A stretch of DNA of 64,000 nt from contig NZ_JWLD01000032.1 in the NCBI RefSeq assembly GCF_000813725.1, positions 62,001 to 126,000 on the forward strand, written 5' to 3'. Below the pieces are notes generated by a model that did no database searches, was not told the DNA's origin, and worked only from the letters and a program-made list of their open reading frames with translations. Of the stretch, positions 41,419 to 49,542 are shown piece by piece. This stretch comes from Leisingera sp. ANG-Vp (lineage in GTDB: Bacteria; Pseudomonadota; Alphaproteobacteria; Rhodobacterales; Rhodobacteraceae). A program made the translations under genes and the position numbers. Within the stretch, counting starts at the first letter, position 1; every line of letters begins with the position of its first letter.

Positions 41419-42215
41419 CACCTGCAGAACTGACAGACCGCGATCTTGCCGCCGTGACACAGGCGCTGCGTTCAGAAGGCGCGCCTTTTGCCATTGCCAC
41501 GGTGATCCGCACGGCGGGCCTGACCGCCGCCAAGCCCGGGGCCAAGGCCGTGCTGCTGGCGGATGGCGTGATTGCCCATGGCTGGGTGGGCGGCGGCTGT
41601 GTGCGTGCGGCGCTGGCGCGCGCGGTGAAGCAGGCCGTTACAGAGGGGCAGCCGCAGCTGATCTCGCTGAAGCCGCAGGACATGCTGGAGGCCGAAGGCA
41701 TCACCCCGGGCACCGAACAGGATGGCATCCGCTTTGCCAGGAACGGCTGCCCTTCCAAGGGCTCGCTCGACATCTTTGTTGAGCCTGTGCTGCCGTTGCC
41801 CGAACTGGTCGTCTATGGCGCATCACCGGTGGCCGGGGCGCTGAAAACCTTGGCAGAACAGTTTCACTGGATGGTCACAGAGGGCAGCGCAGAAGCGCCC
41901 CCCGCAAATGTGCCAGAGGGCACCCGCCGGATGGTTGTGGTGGCCACGCAGGGCAAGGACGATGCAGCCAGCCTGCGCGGGGCGCTGAACGCCGGGGCGG
42001 AGTTCGTCGCTTTTGTCGGCAGCCGCCGGAAGTTCGCCTCTCTCACTGAAAAGCTGACCGGGGAGGGGTGTGATCCCGCCCTTTTGGCTGCCGTCCAAGC
42101 GCCGGCAGGCCTGGCCATAGATGCCGTCACCCCGGAAGAGATTGCCCTCTCAATCCTGGCGCAGCTGACACAGGTGCGGCGCCGGCGCCAGCGCGGAGAT
42201 CAAAGCGATGACTGA
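41415..42215 (+). CDS. coxF: XdhC/CoxI-family protein CoxF
   Basis: A 266-residue protein with the XdhC/CoxI N-terminal domain (FAIATVIRTAGLTAAKPGAKAV, then GWVGGGCVRAAL) and a C-terminal Rossmann-like XdhC_C domain (LVVYGASPVAGALKTLAEQF, then VVATQGKDDAASLRGAL, then FVGSRRKFASLTEKL). Family members bind or sulfurate the molybdenum cofactor before insertion into hydroxylases. The gene ends inside a small frame (42208-42342) that leads to coxG. It overlaps coxE by four bases. Confidence 0.88.
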   Translation: MTPAELTDRDLAAVTQALRSEGAPFAIATVIRTAGLTAAKPGAKAVLLADGVIAHGWVGGGCVRAALARAVKQAVTEGQPQLISLKPQDMLEAEGITPGTEQDGIRFARNGCPSKGSLDIFVEPVLPLPELVVYGASPVAGALKTLAEQFHWMVTEGSAEAPPANVPEGTRRMVVVATQGKDDAASLRGALNAGAEFVAFVGSRRKFASLTEKLTGEGCDPALLAAVQAPAGLAIDAVTPEEIALSILAQLTQVRRRRQRGDQSDD

Positions 42216-42342
42216 CACCAGCCTCCCCCGCAGCACCAAACCTGGCGGCTTGCTGGCCCGGCTGTGGCGGCGTTTGGCGCGGGTTTCGCTGTCCAAGGAA
42301 CACGCCGAGCTGCTGTCAAAGATCAAATTTCCCTGTTGCTAA
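42208..42342 (+). CDS. Small 44-residue basic protein between coxF and coxG
   Basis: An ATG overlaps the coxF stop by eight bases, and the frame runs 44 codons to a TAA 13 bp before coxG. The product is basic, with a short amphipathic stretch (LLARLWRRLARVSLSKEH), and ends KIKFPCC with a vicinal Cys pair. It has no family I recognise. Because it fills the gap exactly and ends with two adjacent cysteines, a role in metal or sulfur handling for the Mo-Cu site is tempting, but that is speculation. Confidence 0.45.
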   Translation: MTDTSLPRSTKPGGLLARLWRRLARVSLSKEHAELLSKIKFPCC

Positions 42343-42355
42343 GAAGGAACCGCAT

Positions 42356-42805
42356 ATGGAACTGAACGACGAGATCATCATCGACGCACCGATGGCCCGG
42401 GTCTACGAGGCCTTGAATGATCCGGAGATCCTGCAGCAATGCATCCCGGGCTGCGAAGAGCTGATCAAACATTCCGATACCGAGTTGGAGGCCAAGGTTG
42501 TGCTCAAGGTCGGCCCCGTGAAGGCGCGTTTCAGCGGCAATGTCGAGCTGGACCCCTCGGGCGCGCCAGACGCGTTTTCACTGTCTGGCCAGGGCAATGG
42601 CGGAGCAGCCGGCCACGCCAAGGGCGGCGCTGACGTGTCACTGGAGGAAGCAGACGGCAAAACGGTGCTGAAATACACTGCGAAGGCCGAAATCGGCGGC
42701 AAGCTGGCGCAGCTAGGCAGCCGGCTGATCCAGAGCACGGCCAAGAAACTGGCGGCCAAATTCTTTAAGAAATTCGCAGAGGTGATGGCGCCTGCCGACG
42801 CCTGA
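42356..42805 (+). CDS. coxG: CoxG-family SRPBCC protein, CO dehydrogenase subunit G
   Basis: A 149-residue SRPBCC-fold protein. The CoxG pattern is clear: DEIIIDAPMARVYEALNDPE, then LQQCIPGCEEL, then KVGPVKARFSGNVEL, then GKLAQLGSRLIQSTAKKLA, then FFKKFAEVM. CoxG is thought to help dock the enzyme to the membrane. Longer homologues have a C-terminal anchor that is absent here. SD aagaagga upstream. Last gene of the cox cluster; a 297-bp gap leads to nap. Confidence 0.9.
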   Translation: MELNDEIIIDAPMARVYEALNDPEILQQCIPGCEELIKHSDTELEAKVVLKVGPVKARFSGNVELDPSGAPDAFSLSGQGNGGAAGHAKGGADVSLEEADGKTVLKYTAKAEIGGKLAQLGSRLIQSTAKKLAAKFFKKFAEVMAPADA

Positions 42806-42930
42806 TCCGGTTTCACGGCTGCACGTATTGCCTTGCATCGCCAGACGGTGGTGCAGGGCAGTTTGCTTTGGGGCTGCGGGCGAGCTGCCGGCGGGCGGCC
42901 CAAGGATTAACAGTTTCGGTTTTTTGAATA

Positions 42931-42945
42931 TTTTGATTATCAAAA
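42931..42945. promoter_or_regulatory. Perfect palindrome TTTTGATTATCAAAA upstream of nap
   Basis: A 7-1-7 perfect inverted repeat in the coxG-napE gap, about 170 bp before napE. Its half-site resembles an FNR half-site (TTGAT) but the spacing is wrong for FNR. It could be an operator for another regulator or part of a nitrate-response region. The surrounding gap (42806-43102) otherwise holds only the FNR box. Confidence 0.35.
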
Positions 42946-42960
42946 ACAACCGCGCGGGAA

Positions 42961-42974
42961 ATGATTCAGATCAA
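42961..42974. promoter_or_regulatory. FNR/FnrL-type box upstream of napE
   Basis: ATGATTCAGATCAA matches the FNR consensus TTGAT-N4-ATCAA with one mismatch. It lies about 130 bp upstream of napE; if the box is centred at -41.5, transcription would start near 43009. Control by FnrL or a Dnr-type regulator under low oxygen is inferred. Confidence 0.6.
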
Positions 42975-43102
42975 TGTGCCCTCGGGCAGTCCTGCGCATT
43001 CTCCGGGCATCGTAGCAGCGCTGCTTGAAGAACCAGAATCATGAGGGGTTCTTTCCGGCCCGCCTTGCTGCGCTACTTTTGTAGGAGCCAAGGAGGACAA
43101 AC

Positions 43103-43252
43103 ATGTCCGAACAGCCAACCAAAGCCGAAGAACGGAACACTTTCCTGTTCCTCGCCGTGGTTCTGGCGCCAGTCCTGGCGGTGGGAATCGTCGGCGGCTA
43201 CGGTTTGATCATCTGGATCTCCCAGATCTTCCTGGGTCCCCCGGCCGGGTAA
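43103..43252 (+). CDS. napE: Periplasmic nitrate reductase accessory protein NapE
   Basis: A 49-residue membrane protein. A charged N-terminus (MSEQPTKAEERNTFLFL) is followed by one membrane helix (AVVLAPVLAVGIVGGYGLIIW) and a short GPPAG tail, the standard NapE form. SD aggagga is perfectly placed before the ATG. First gene of napEFDABC; its exact biochemical role is unknown in the family. Confidence 0.88.
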   Translation: MSEQPTKAEERNTFLFLAVVLAPVLAVGIVGGYGLIIWISQIFLGPPAG

Positions 43253-43264
43253 AGGGCCAGGCCG

Positions 43265-43780
43265 ATGCCAGCGCATGCCAGCACAGCCCCCTCGCGCCGC
43301 GCCTTTCTGACCGGCCGCGTCGCGCGCCCCGAGCCGCAATTCCGCCCGCCATGGACGGATGAGGACCGGGTGCAGGCCCATTGCACCAGCTGCAATGCCT
43401 GCGTGGAGGCGTGCCAGGAACAGATTATTGAATTCGACAGCCGGAACCGCCCGCGGATCAACTTCCGTGGCGGCGAGTGCACCTTTTGCGCGGCCTGCGC
43501 TGAGGCCTGCCCGGAGCCGGTTTTCGATCTGCAACAGCTTGCGCCCTGGCCGGTCACCGTAAGTATCGGTGAAGACTGTCTTTTGGCGGCAGGCATCAGC
43601 TGCCAGCTCTGCACCGACAGCTGTGATCCGCGCGCGCTCCGGATGGATCTTTCGGTCCGCCCGGTTGGCGCCATCCGGATTGATCCCGAGGCCTGCAGCG
43701 GCTGCGGCGCCTGCCTTGCCACCTGTCCCAATGATGCCATCGCTATCCGCGATCCACGCCAGCAAAGGAGCCACGCGTGA
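43265..43780 (+). CDS. napF: Ferredoxin-type maturation protein NapF
   Basis: A 171-residue cytosolic protein with [4Fe-4S] motifs: CTSCNACVEACQE, CTFCAACAEACPE and CSGCGACLATCPN. NapF interacts with the NapA precursor before Tat export and is thought to help assemble its cluster. It starts 12 bp after napE and overlaps napD by four bases. Confidence 0.92.
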   Translation: MPAHASTAPSRRAFLTGRVARPEPQFRPPWTDEDRVQAHCTSCNACVEACQEQIIEFDSRNRPRINFRGGECTFCAACAEACPEPVFDLQQLAPWPVTVSIGEDCLLAAGISCQLCTDSCDPRALRMDLSVRPVGAIRIDPEACSGCGACLATCPNDAIAIRDPRQQRSHA

Positions 43781-44055
43781 CAGAAGAGCTTCACATTTCC
43801 AGCCTGCTGGTGCGCAGCAATCCGGCCCGCATGGAGGCCGTGCTGGAGTCCATCACATCCATGCCCAACGCCGAGATTTCGCAAACCGACCCCTCGGGCA
43901 AAATCGTTGTTCTGTTCGAAGCGGACAGTGACCGTGCCATCGGCGATGCCCTGGCCAAGATCCAGCTTCTCGACGGTGTCGCCAGCGCGGCGCTTGTCTT
44001 CCATCAGGCTTGCGATGCCCAGGAACTCGCCCTTCAAGAAGGAACCCCCCAATGA
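43777..44055 (+). CDS. napD: NapA signal-peptide-binding chaperone NapD
   Basis: A 92-residue protein of the NapD fold (ferredoxin-like). The sequence [20 protein letters not shown], then [16 protein letters not shown], then [13 protein letters not shown] is typical. NapD binds the Tat signal of NapA and holds it until the cofactor is loaded. It overlaps napF and napA by four bases each. Confidence 0.92.
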   Translation: MTEELHISSLLVRSNPARMEAVLESITSMPNAEISQTDPSGKIVVLFEADSDRAIGDALAKIQLLDGVASAALVFHQACDAQELALQEGTPQ

Positions 44056-46550
44056 CCGGAATTACCCGCCGTGACGCCATCAAGGCGCAGGCCGCTGCCG
44101 CTGCGGCGCTTGCTGCCGGGCTGCCGATCCCTGCCGCCGCGCAGAACCTTGTCACCGACGCCGACCTGACCCAGCTGAAATGGTCCAAAGCGCCCTGCCG
44201 CTTCTGCGGCACCGGCTGCTCGATCATGGTCGCCACCAAGGCCGGCCGCGTCGTCGCCACCCATGGCGACACCCAGGCCGAGGTGAACCGCGGCCTGAAC
44301 TGCGTCAAAGGCTACTTCCTCTCGAAGATCATGTATGGCGCCGACCGCCTGACCACGCCCCTGCTGCGCAAGACCAACGGCGAATATGACAAGAACGGCG
44401 AGTTCACCCCGGTCAGCTGGGATGAAGCCTTCGACATCATGGCCGAGAAGTGGAAGAAGACCCTGGCCGAAAAAGGCCCCGAGGGCATCGGCATGTTCGG
44501 CTCCGGCCAGTGGACCGTCTGGGAAGGCTATGCGGCGTCGAAGCTGATGAAGGCGGGCTTCCGCTCCAACAACATCGACCCCAACGCACGCCACTGCATG
44601 GCCTCGGCTGTGGGCGGCTTCATGCGCACCTTCGGCATCGACGAGCCGATGGGCTGCTATGACGACTTCGAGAACGCCGACGCATTCGTGCTGTGGGGCT
44701 CGAACATGGCGGAGATGCACCCGATCCTGTGGACCCGCATCACCGACCGCCGGTTCAGCCATCCGCATGTGCAGGTGGCGGTTTTGTCGACCTTCACCCA
44801 CCGCAGCTTTGACCTGGCGGACATCCCGGCGGTGTTCACCCCGCACACCGACCTGGTGATCCTGAACTACATCGCCAACTACATCATCCAGAATGACGCG
44901 GTGCATAAGGACTTCGTCGGCAAGCACGTGAACTTCCGCCGCGGCAATCAGGACATCGGCTATGGCCTGCGCCCGGAACACCCGCTGGAGCAGGCGGCGG
45001 CGAATGCCGGAAAAGCAGGCGGCTCCGAGCCGATGTCTTTCGAGGAATTTGCCGAGTTCGTCTCCGAATACACGCTTGAAAAAGCGGAAGAAATGTCCGG
45101 TGTCCCGGCCGCGACCCTGGAAAAGATCGCCAAGCTTTATGCCGATCCCGACACCAAGGTCATGTCGCTGTGGACCATGGGCACCAACCAGCACACCCGC
45201 GGTGTCTGGGTGAACAACCTGCTCTACAACATCCACCTGCTGACCGGCAAAATCTCCACCCCGGGCAACTCGCCGTTCTCGCTGACCGGCCAGCCCTCTG
45301 CCTGCGGCACCGCGCGCGAAGTGGGCACTTTCTCGCACCGTCTGCCCGCCGACATGGTGGTGAAGAATCCGAAGCACCGGGCGATTGCCGAGAAGATCTG
45401 GAAACTGCCCGAAGGCACCGTGCCCGGCTGGGTCGGCTCCCACGCGGTGAAACAGAACCGCGACCTGAAGGACGGCAAGATCAACTGCTACTGGGTGCAG
45501 GTGAACAACAACATGCAGGCCGCCCCCAATATCATGGAGGAAGGGCTGCCGGGTTACCGCAACCCCGACAACTTCATCGTGGTGTCGGATGCCTATCCGA
45601 CGGTGACCGCCGAAGCTGCCGACCTGATCCTGCCCGCCGCCATGTGGGTGGAGAAGGAAGGCGCCTACGGCAACGCCGAGCGCCGCACCCAATTCTGGTA
45701 CCAGCTGGTCAACGCGCCGGGTGAATCGATGTCCGACCTGTGGCAGCTGGCGGAATTCTCCAAACGCTTCACCACCGATGAGGTCTGGCCGGCCGAGCTT
45801 CTGGACGCCAACCCGGAATTCAAGGGCAAGACCCTGTTCGATGTCCTCTTCGCCAACGGCAAGGTCAACAAATACGAGCTGACCGAGAAGTCCCGCGAAT
45901 ACGGCAACCACGAATCCGAGGACTTCGGCTTCTACATCCAGAAAGGCCTGTTTGAGGAATACGCCGAATTCGGCCGCGGCAAGGCCCACGATCTGGCGCC
46001 GTTCGACACCTATCACGAGGTGCGCGGCCTGCGCTGGCCCGTGGTGGACGGCAAGGAAACCCAGTGGCGCTTCAAGGAGGGCTCCGACCCCTATGTGACC
46101 CCGGGCGCGGATTACGAATTCTACGGCAAGCCCGATGGCAAAGCGGTGATCTTTGCGCTGCCTTACGAGCCGCCGGCGGAAAGCCCGGATGAGGAATACC
46201 CGATGTGGCTGGCCACCGGCCGTGTGCTGGAGCACTGGCACTCCGGCTCGATGACCCAGCGGGTGCCCGAGCTCTATCAGGCCGTTCCCGATGCGCTGTG
46301 CTACATGCACCCGGATGATGCCAAAGCCATGGGCTTTAGGCGCGGCACCGAGGTGAAAATCATCTCCCGCCGCGGCGAGATGCGCACCCGGGTTGAGACC
46401 CGCGGCCGCAACAAGCCGCCGAAAGGTCTGGTGTTTGTGCCCTGGTTCGATGCGCGCCGGCTGATCAACAAGGTCACGCTCGACGCCACCGATCCGATCT
46501 CGAAACAGACGGACTTCAAAAAATGCGCAGTCCGTATCGAAGCAGTGTGA
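44052..46550 (+). CDS. napA: Periplasmic nitrate reductase catalytic subunit NapA
   Basis: An 832-residue molybdoenzyme reducing nitrate to nitrite in the periplasm. The Tat leader is [13 protein letters not shown] followed by an alanine-rich core and AAAQ cleavage site. The [4Fe-4S] ligands are CRFCGTGC and a later Cys in [10 protein letters not shown]. The Mo-ligand Cys lies in [14 protein letters not shown] near residue 180. The bis-MGD-binding blocks and C-terminal [20 protein letters not shown] region are all present and the length is standard. ATG 44052 overlaps the napD stop, so the frame open upstream was not used. Confidence 0.96.
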   Translation: MTGITRRDAIKAQAAAAAALAAGLPIPAAAQNLVTDADLTQLKWSKAPCRFCGTGCSIMVATKAGRVVATHGDTQAEVNRGLNCVKGYFLSKIMYGADRLTTPLLRKTNGEYDKNGEFTPVSWDEAFDIMAEKWKKTLAEKGPEGIGMFGSGQWTVWEGYAASKLMKAGFRSNNIDPNARHCMASAVGGFMRTFGIDEPMGCYDDFENADAFVLWGSNMAEMHPILWTRITDRRFSHPHVQVAVLSTFTHRSFDLADIPAVFTPHTDLVILNYIANYIIQNDAVHKDFVGKHVNFRRGNQDIGYGLRPEHPLEQAAANAGKAGGSEPMSFEEFAEFVSEYTLEKAEEMSGVPAATLEKIAKLYADPDTKVMSLWTMGTNQHTRGVWVNNLLYNIHLLTGKISTPGNSPFSLTGQPSACGTAREVGTFSHRLPADMVVKNPKHRAIAEKIWKLPEGTVPGWVGSHAVKQNRDLKDGKINCYWVQVNNNMQAAPNIMEEGLPGYRNPDNFIVVSDAYPTVTAEAADLILPAAMWVEKEGAYGNAERRTQFWYQLVNAPGESMSDLWQLAEFSKRFTTDEVWPAELLDANPEFKGKTLFDVLFANGKVNKYELTEKSREYGNHESEDFGFYIQKGLFEEYAEFGRGKAHDLAPFDTYHEVRGLRWPVVDGKETQWRFKEGSDPYVTPGADYEFYGKPDGKAVIFALPYEPPAESPDEEYPMWLATGRVLEHWHSGSMTQRVPELYQAVPDALCYMHPDDAKAMGFRRGTEVKIISRRGEMRTRVETRGRNKPPKGLVFVPWFDARRLINKVTLDATDPISKQTDFKKCAVRIEAV

Positions 46551-46558
46551 GGCCCGTC

Positions 46559-47029
46559 ATGAAACATCTCCGTCTCGCTATCCTGGCTGTTCCGCTCTTT
46601 ATTGCCACGGCAGCCGCCGCCCAGAACCAGGTCGCCACGCTGCGCAACAATGCGCCGCTGGCGGAAGAGGGCGAAGCCACCCAGATCCCCGGCATCGTCA
46701 ACACCGACATCCGCCAAGTGCGCAACTACCCGGATCAGCCGCCGCTGATCCCGCACAAGACCGACAACTATCAGGTCGATCTGAACTCGAACAAATGCCT
46801 GACCTGCCACAGCCGCACCGCGGTGGAGGTGAGCCAGGCGCCGATGATCTCGGTCACCCACTTCATGAACCGCGAGGGCCAGACTCTGGGCGCGGTGAGC
46901 CCGCGGCGCTATTTCTGCAATCAGTGCCACGTGGTTCAGACCAATGCCCGGCCGCTGGTAGAGAATGAGTTCGTCGATATCGACCGCGTGATCGACTACG
47001 TGAACGCGCAGCAGAGCGGGGCGGACTGA
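46559..47029 (+). CDS. napB: Di-haem cytochrome c NapB, nitrate reductase small subunit
   Basis: A 156-residue periplasmic protein. The signal peptide ([21 protein letters not shown]) precedes the mature part, which has two haem-binding motifs, CLTCHSRT and CNQCHVVQ, with the NapB blocks [15 protein letters not shown] and [11 protein letters not shown] (axial His). It hands electrons from NapC to NapA. It starts eight bases after the napA stop, and its stop overlaps napC by one base. Confidence 0.93.
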   Translation: MKHLRLAILAVPLFIATAAAAQNQVATLRNNAPLAEEGEATQIPGIVNTDIRQVRNYPDQPPLIPHKTDNYQVDLNSNKCLTCHSRTAVEVSQAPMISVTHFMNREGQTLGAVSPRRYFCNQCHVVQTNARPLVENEFVDIDRVIDYVNAQQSGAD

Positions 47030-47697
47030 TGATTGGTTTCCTCAAACGGCTCTGGTGGATCATCCGGCGTCCCAGCGCCTATTTCTCGCTCGGCTTTCTG
47101 ACCATGGGCGGCTTTGTGATGGGGATCATCTTCTGGGGCGGTTTCAACACCGCGCTGGAAGTCACCAACACCGAGGCCTTCTGCACCAGCTGCCACGAAA
47201 TGCGCGACAACGTGTTCGAGGAGCTGAAGCCGACGATCCACTATTCCAACCGCTCGGGTGTGCGCGCCTCCTGCCCGGACTGCCACGTGCCGCACAACTG
47301 GACCAACAAGATCGCCCGCAAGATGCAGGCCTCCAAAGAGGTCTGGGGCAAGATCTTCGGCACCATCAACACGCGGGAGAAATTCCTGGAGCACCGGCTG
47401 GAGCTGGCGCAGCACGAATGGGCGCGGCTGGAGGCAAACGACAGCCTTGAATGCCGCAACTGTCACTCGGACGAGTCGATGGACATCACCCGCCAGTCCA
47501 AGCGGGCGGCAGATGCGCACGAGCGCTTCCTGTTCACCGGCGAGAAGACCTGCATCAACTGCCACAAGGGCATCGCCCACCAGCTGCCCGACATGGCCGA
47601 AGCCGAGGCGCAGGACCATGCCCGCCTGCTGCCCCCGGCAGAAGGTGAAGGCCTCCTGGCCAGCACCCGCAGTTACCTGGGGATGAGCGGGCACTGA
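47029..47697 (+). CDS. napC: Tetrahaem membrane-anchored quinol dehydrogenase NapC
   Basis: A 222-residue NapC/NirT-family cytochrome. One N-terminal membrane anchor ([20 protein letters not shown]) precedes four haem motifs: [24 protein letters not shown] and [13 protein letters not shown]. It oxidises quinol and passes electrons to NapB. Last gene of the operon; no napGH is present, so NapC is the sole quinol route here. A strong terminator follows. Confidence 0.94.
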   Translation: MIGFLKRLWWIIRRPSAYFSLGFLTMGGFVMGIIFWGGFNTALEVTNTEAFCTSCHEMRDNVFEELKPTIHYSNRSGVRASCPDCHVPHNWTNKIARKMQASKEVWGKIFGTINTREKFLEHRLELAQHEWARLEANDSLECRNCHSDESMDITRQSKRAADAHERFLFTGEKTCINCHKGIAHQLPDMAEAEAQDHARLLPPAEGEGLLASTRSYLGMSGH

Positions 47698-47721
47698 CGC
47701 AGAGCGTTCCTTGCAAAGCTG

Positions 47722-47756
47722 AAAAAGGCCGCTGCCCATTGGGTAGCGGCCTTTTT
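47722..47756. terminator. Bidirectional rho-independent terminator after nap
   Basis: AAAAAGGCCGCTGCCC (47722-47737) and GGGTAGCGGCCTTTTT (47741-47756) form a long stem with an ATT loop, flanked by A and T runs. It lies between the convergent napC and trhO genes and should stop transcription from both. Confidence 0.85.
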
Positions 47757-47782
47757 AGTGTCTGTTTGCCAGGGCTGCGGGT

Positions 47783-48694
47783 TTACAGCGGGATACTGCC
47801 CAGATGGCCTTCGCCGCGTTCGCGGGCCAGTTTCATCTGCTTTTGCCGTTCCCGGAACCGGGCCTTGTCCTCGTCCGAGGTCTGATCGATGCACAGGTGG
47901 CAGCTGACCCCCTGTTCGAACTCGGGCCGCTCCTTGTCCTGGGGCAGGATCGGGCGGCGGCAGCCATGGCACAGCTCATGCGGGCCTTCCACCAGCCCGT
48001 GGCCGACCGAGACCCGGTTGTCGAAGACAAAGCATTCGCCTTCCCAGGTGCTGCTCTCCGCAGGCATTTCCTCCAGGTAGCGCAGGATGCCGCCCTTCAG
48101 GTGGTAGACATCCTCCACCCCCTGGCCCAGCAGGTAGTTGGTCGATTTCTCGCAGCGGATGCCGCCGGTGCAGAACATCGCCACCCGCTTGTTGTGGAAG
48201 CGGTCCTTGTTCTCTTCCCACCAGGTCGGGAAATCGCGGAAGCTCTCGGTCTTGGGATCAATCGCGCCCTCGAAGGTGCCGATGGCCACCTCGTAATCGT
48301 TGCGGGTGTCGATCAGCACCACATCGTCCTGGCGGATCAGATCGTTCCATTCGTCCGGCTCGACGTAGTGGCCCACCGATGCGCGCGGATCGACATCCGG
48401 CTGGCCCATGGTCACGATCTCTTTCTTCAGCCGCACCTTCATCTTGCCGAACGGCGGTTCGGCGGCAGTGGCCTCTTTCCACTCCAGCCCGGCACAGCCC
48501 GGCAGCGCCTTGATATGCGCAAGCACCGCGTCGATGCCTGTACGGGGACCTGCAATGGTGCCGTTGATCCCTTCCTGCGCCAGCAGCAGCGAGCCTTTGA
48601 CGCCTTGCGCCTGGCACAGCTCCAGCAGCGCCGGCTTGACCGCGGCGGGATCGGGGAAACGGGTGAAGTGATAGAGGGCAGCAATCGTGTACAT
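47783..48694 (-). CDS. trhO: tRNA uridine(34) hydroxylase TrhO (YceA, rhodanese-family)
   Basis: A 303-residue protein with an N-terminal acylphosphatase-like domain (GSLLLAQEGINGTIAGP, about residues 34-50) and a central rhodanese domain whose active-site loop is FCTGGIRCEKSTNYLL with the catalytic Cys. A C-terminal part has a CHGCRRP-type Cys pair. TrhO makes 5-hydroxyuridine at the tRNA wobble position using O2. Length and motifs match the family. It is convergent with napC and divergent from pncA across about 180 bp. Confidence 0.92.
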   Translation of the reverse strand: MYTIAALYHFTRFPDPAAVKPALLELCQAQGVKGSLLLAQEGINGTIAGPRTGIDAVLAHIKALPGCAGLEWKEATAAEPPFGKMKVRLKKEIVTMGQPDVDPRASVGHYVEPDEWNDLIRQDDVVLIDTRNDYEVAIGTFEGAIDPKTESFRDFPTWWEENKDRFHNKRVAMFCTGGIRCEKSTNYLLGQGVEDVYHLKGGILRYLEEMPAESSTWEGECFVFDNRVSVGHGLVEGPHELCHGCRRPILPQDKERPEFEQGVSCHLCIDQTSDEDKARFRERQKQMKLARERGEGHLGSIPL

Positions 48695-48876
48695 GCCCCG
48701 CCCTTAGAACCCCGGCGCCGGTAATTCAAGAGAAAGAACCCTTGCGGCGGAGCCCGTAAAATAAGGGAGATGAGTGCATTCTTTGCAGCCACCCAGCCCG
48801 CTGCCACCCAGCAAGAGTTCCCAAGACGCTTCTGCACCGCTACATATTGTGCAAGCAGGTGAAAAAGGAGCAGTGA

Positions 48877-49473
48877 ATGACCCAGGCGCTGATCGTTGTC
48901 GACGTGCAGAATGATTTCTGCCCCGGAGGCGCGCTGGCGGTGCCCGGAGGGGATGAGGTGGTGGCCCCGATCAACGCAATGATGACGCAGTTCGAAACCG
49001 TGATCCTGACCCAGGACTGGCATCCCGCAGGGCATTCCTCCTTTGCGTCCTCGCACCCGGGCAAGGCGCCGTTTGAAACTGTGGAAATGGCCTATGGGAC
49101 CCAGGTGTTGTGGCCCGACCACTGCGTTCAGGGCAGCGATGGCGCGGCTTTTCGCGAGGGGTTGCGCACAGATGGCGATCTCATCCTTCGCAAGGGGTTC
49201 CGGACGGGTATCGACAGTTATTCCGGCTTCTTTGAGAACGACCAAACCACGCCCACCGGGCTGGAGGGCTATCTGCGCAGCCGTGGTATTACCAGGCTCA
49301 CCCTGGCCGGGCTGGCCACCGATTTCTGCGTTGCCTTCACCGCTTTGGACGCGGCGCGGCTTGGCTTTACGGTGACGGTTGACCTGGCTGCCTGCCGGGC
49401 GATTGATCTCGACGGATCGCTGGCGGCCTCCTTGTCTCTGATGAAAGACGCCGGAATTGCCCTTCAATCCTGA
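48877..49473 (+). CDS. pncA: Nicotinamidase PncA
   Basis: A 198-residue isochorismatase-fold hydrolase that converts nicotinamide to nicotinate for NAD salvage. The catalytic Asp is in VVDVQNDFCPGGALAV, metal-binding residues follow in QDWHPAGHSSFAS, the Lys is in LRKGF and the nucleophilic Cys in LATDFCVAFTALDA. All of the triad (D-K-C) is present. SD aaaggag. The product feeds PncB, encoded 2.4 kb downstream on the same strand, with a sensor kinase gene between. Confidence 0.93.
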   Translation: MTQALIVVDVQNDFCPGGALAVPGGDEVVAPINAMMTQFETVILTQDWHPAGHSSFASSHPGKAPFETVEMAYGTQVLWPDHCVQGSDGAAFREGLRTDGDLILRKGFRTGIDSYSGFFENDQTTPTGLEGYLRSRGITRLTLAGLATDFCVAFTALDAARLGFTVTVDLAACRAIDLDGSLAASLSLMKDAGIALQS

Positions 49474-49542
49474 GCCAACAGCCAAAAAAATTAACTACGC
49501 AAAGAGTAAGCTGCCTGCAGATCCGGATGACGGAGCAGATTG

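Noticed and set aside
42931-42945. TTTTGATTATCAAAA as an FNR box
   Set aside because: FNR needs four bases between half-sites; here the centre is one base. The nearby 42961-42974 site fits instead.
44034-46310. A 758-codon open frame antisense to napA
   Set aside because: It mirrors napA codon for codon in a GC-rich gene and has no recognisable motif; the sense gene is unambiguous.
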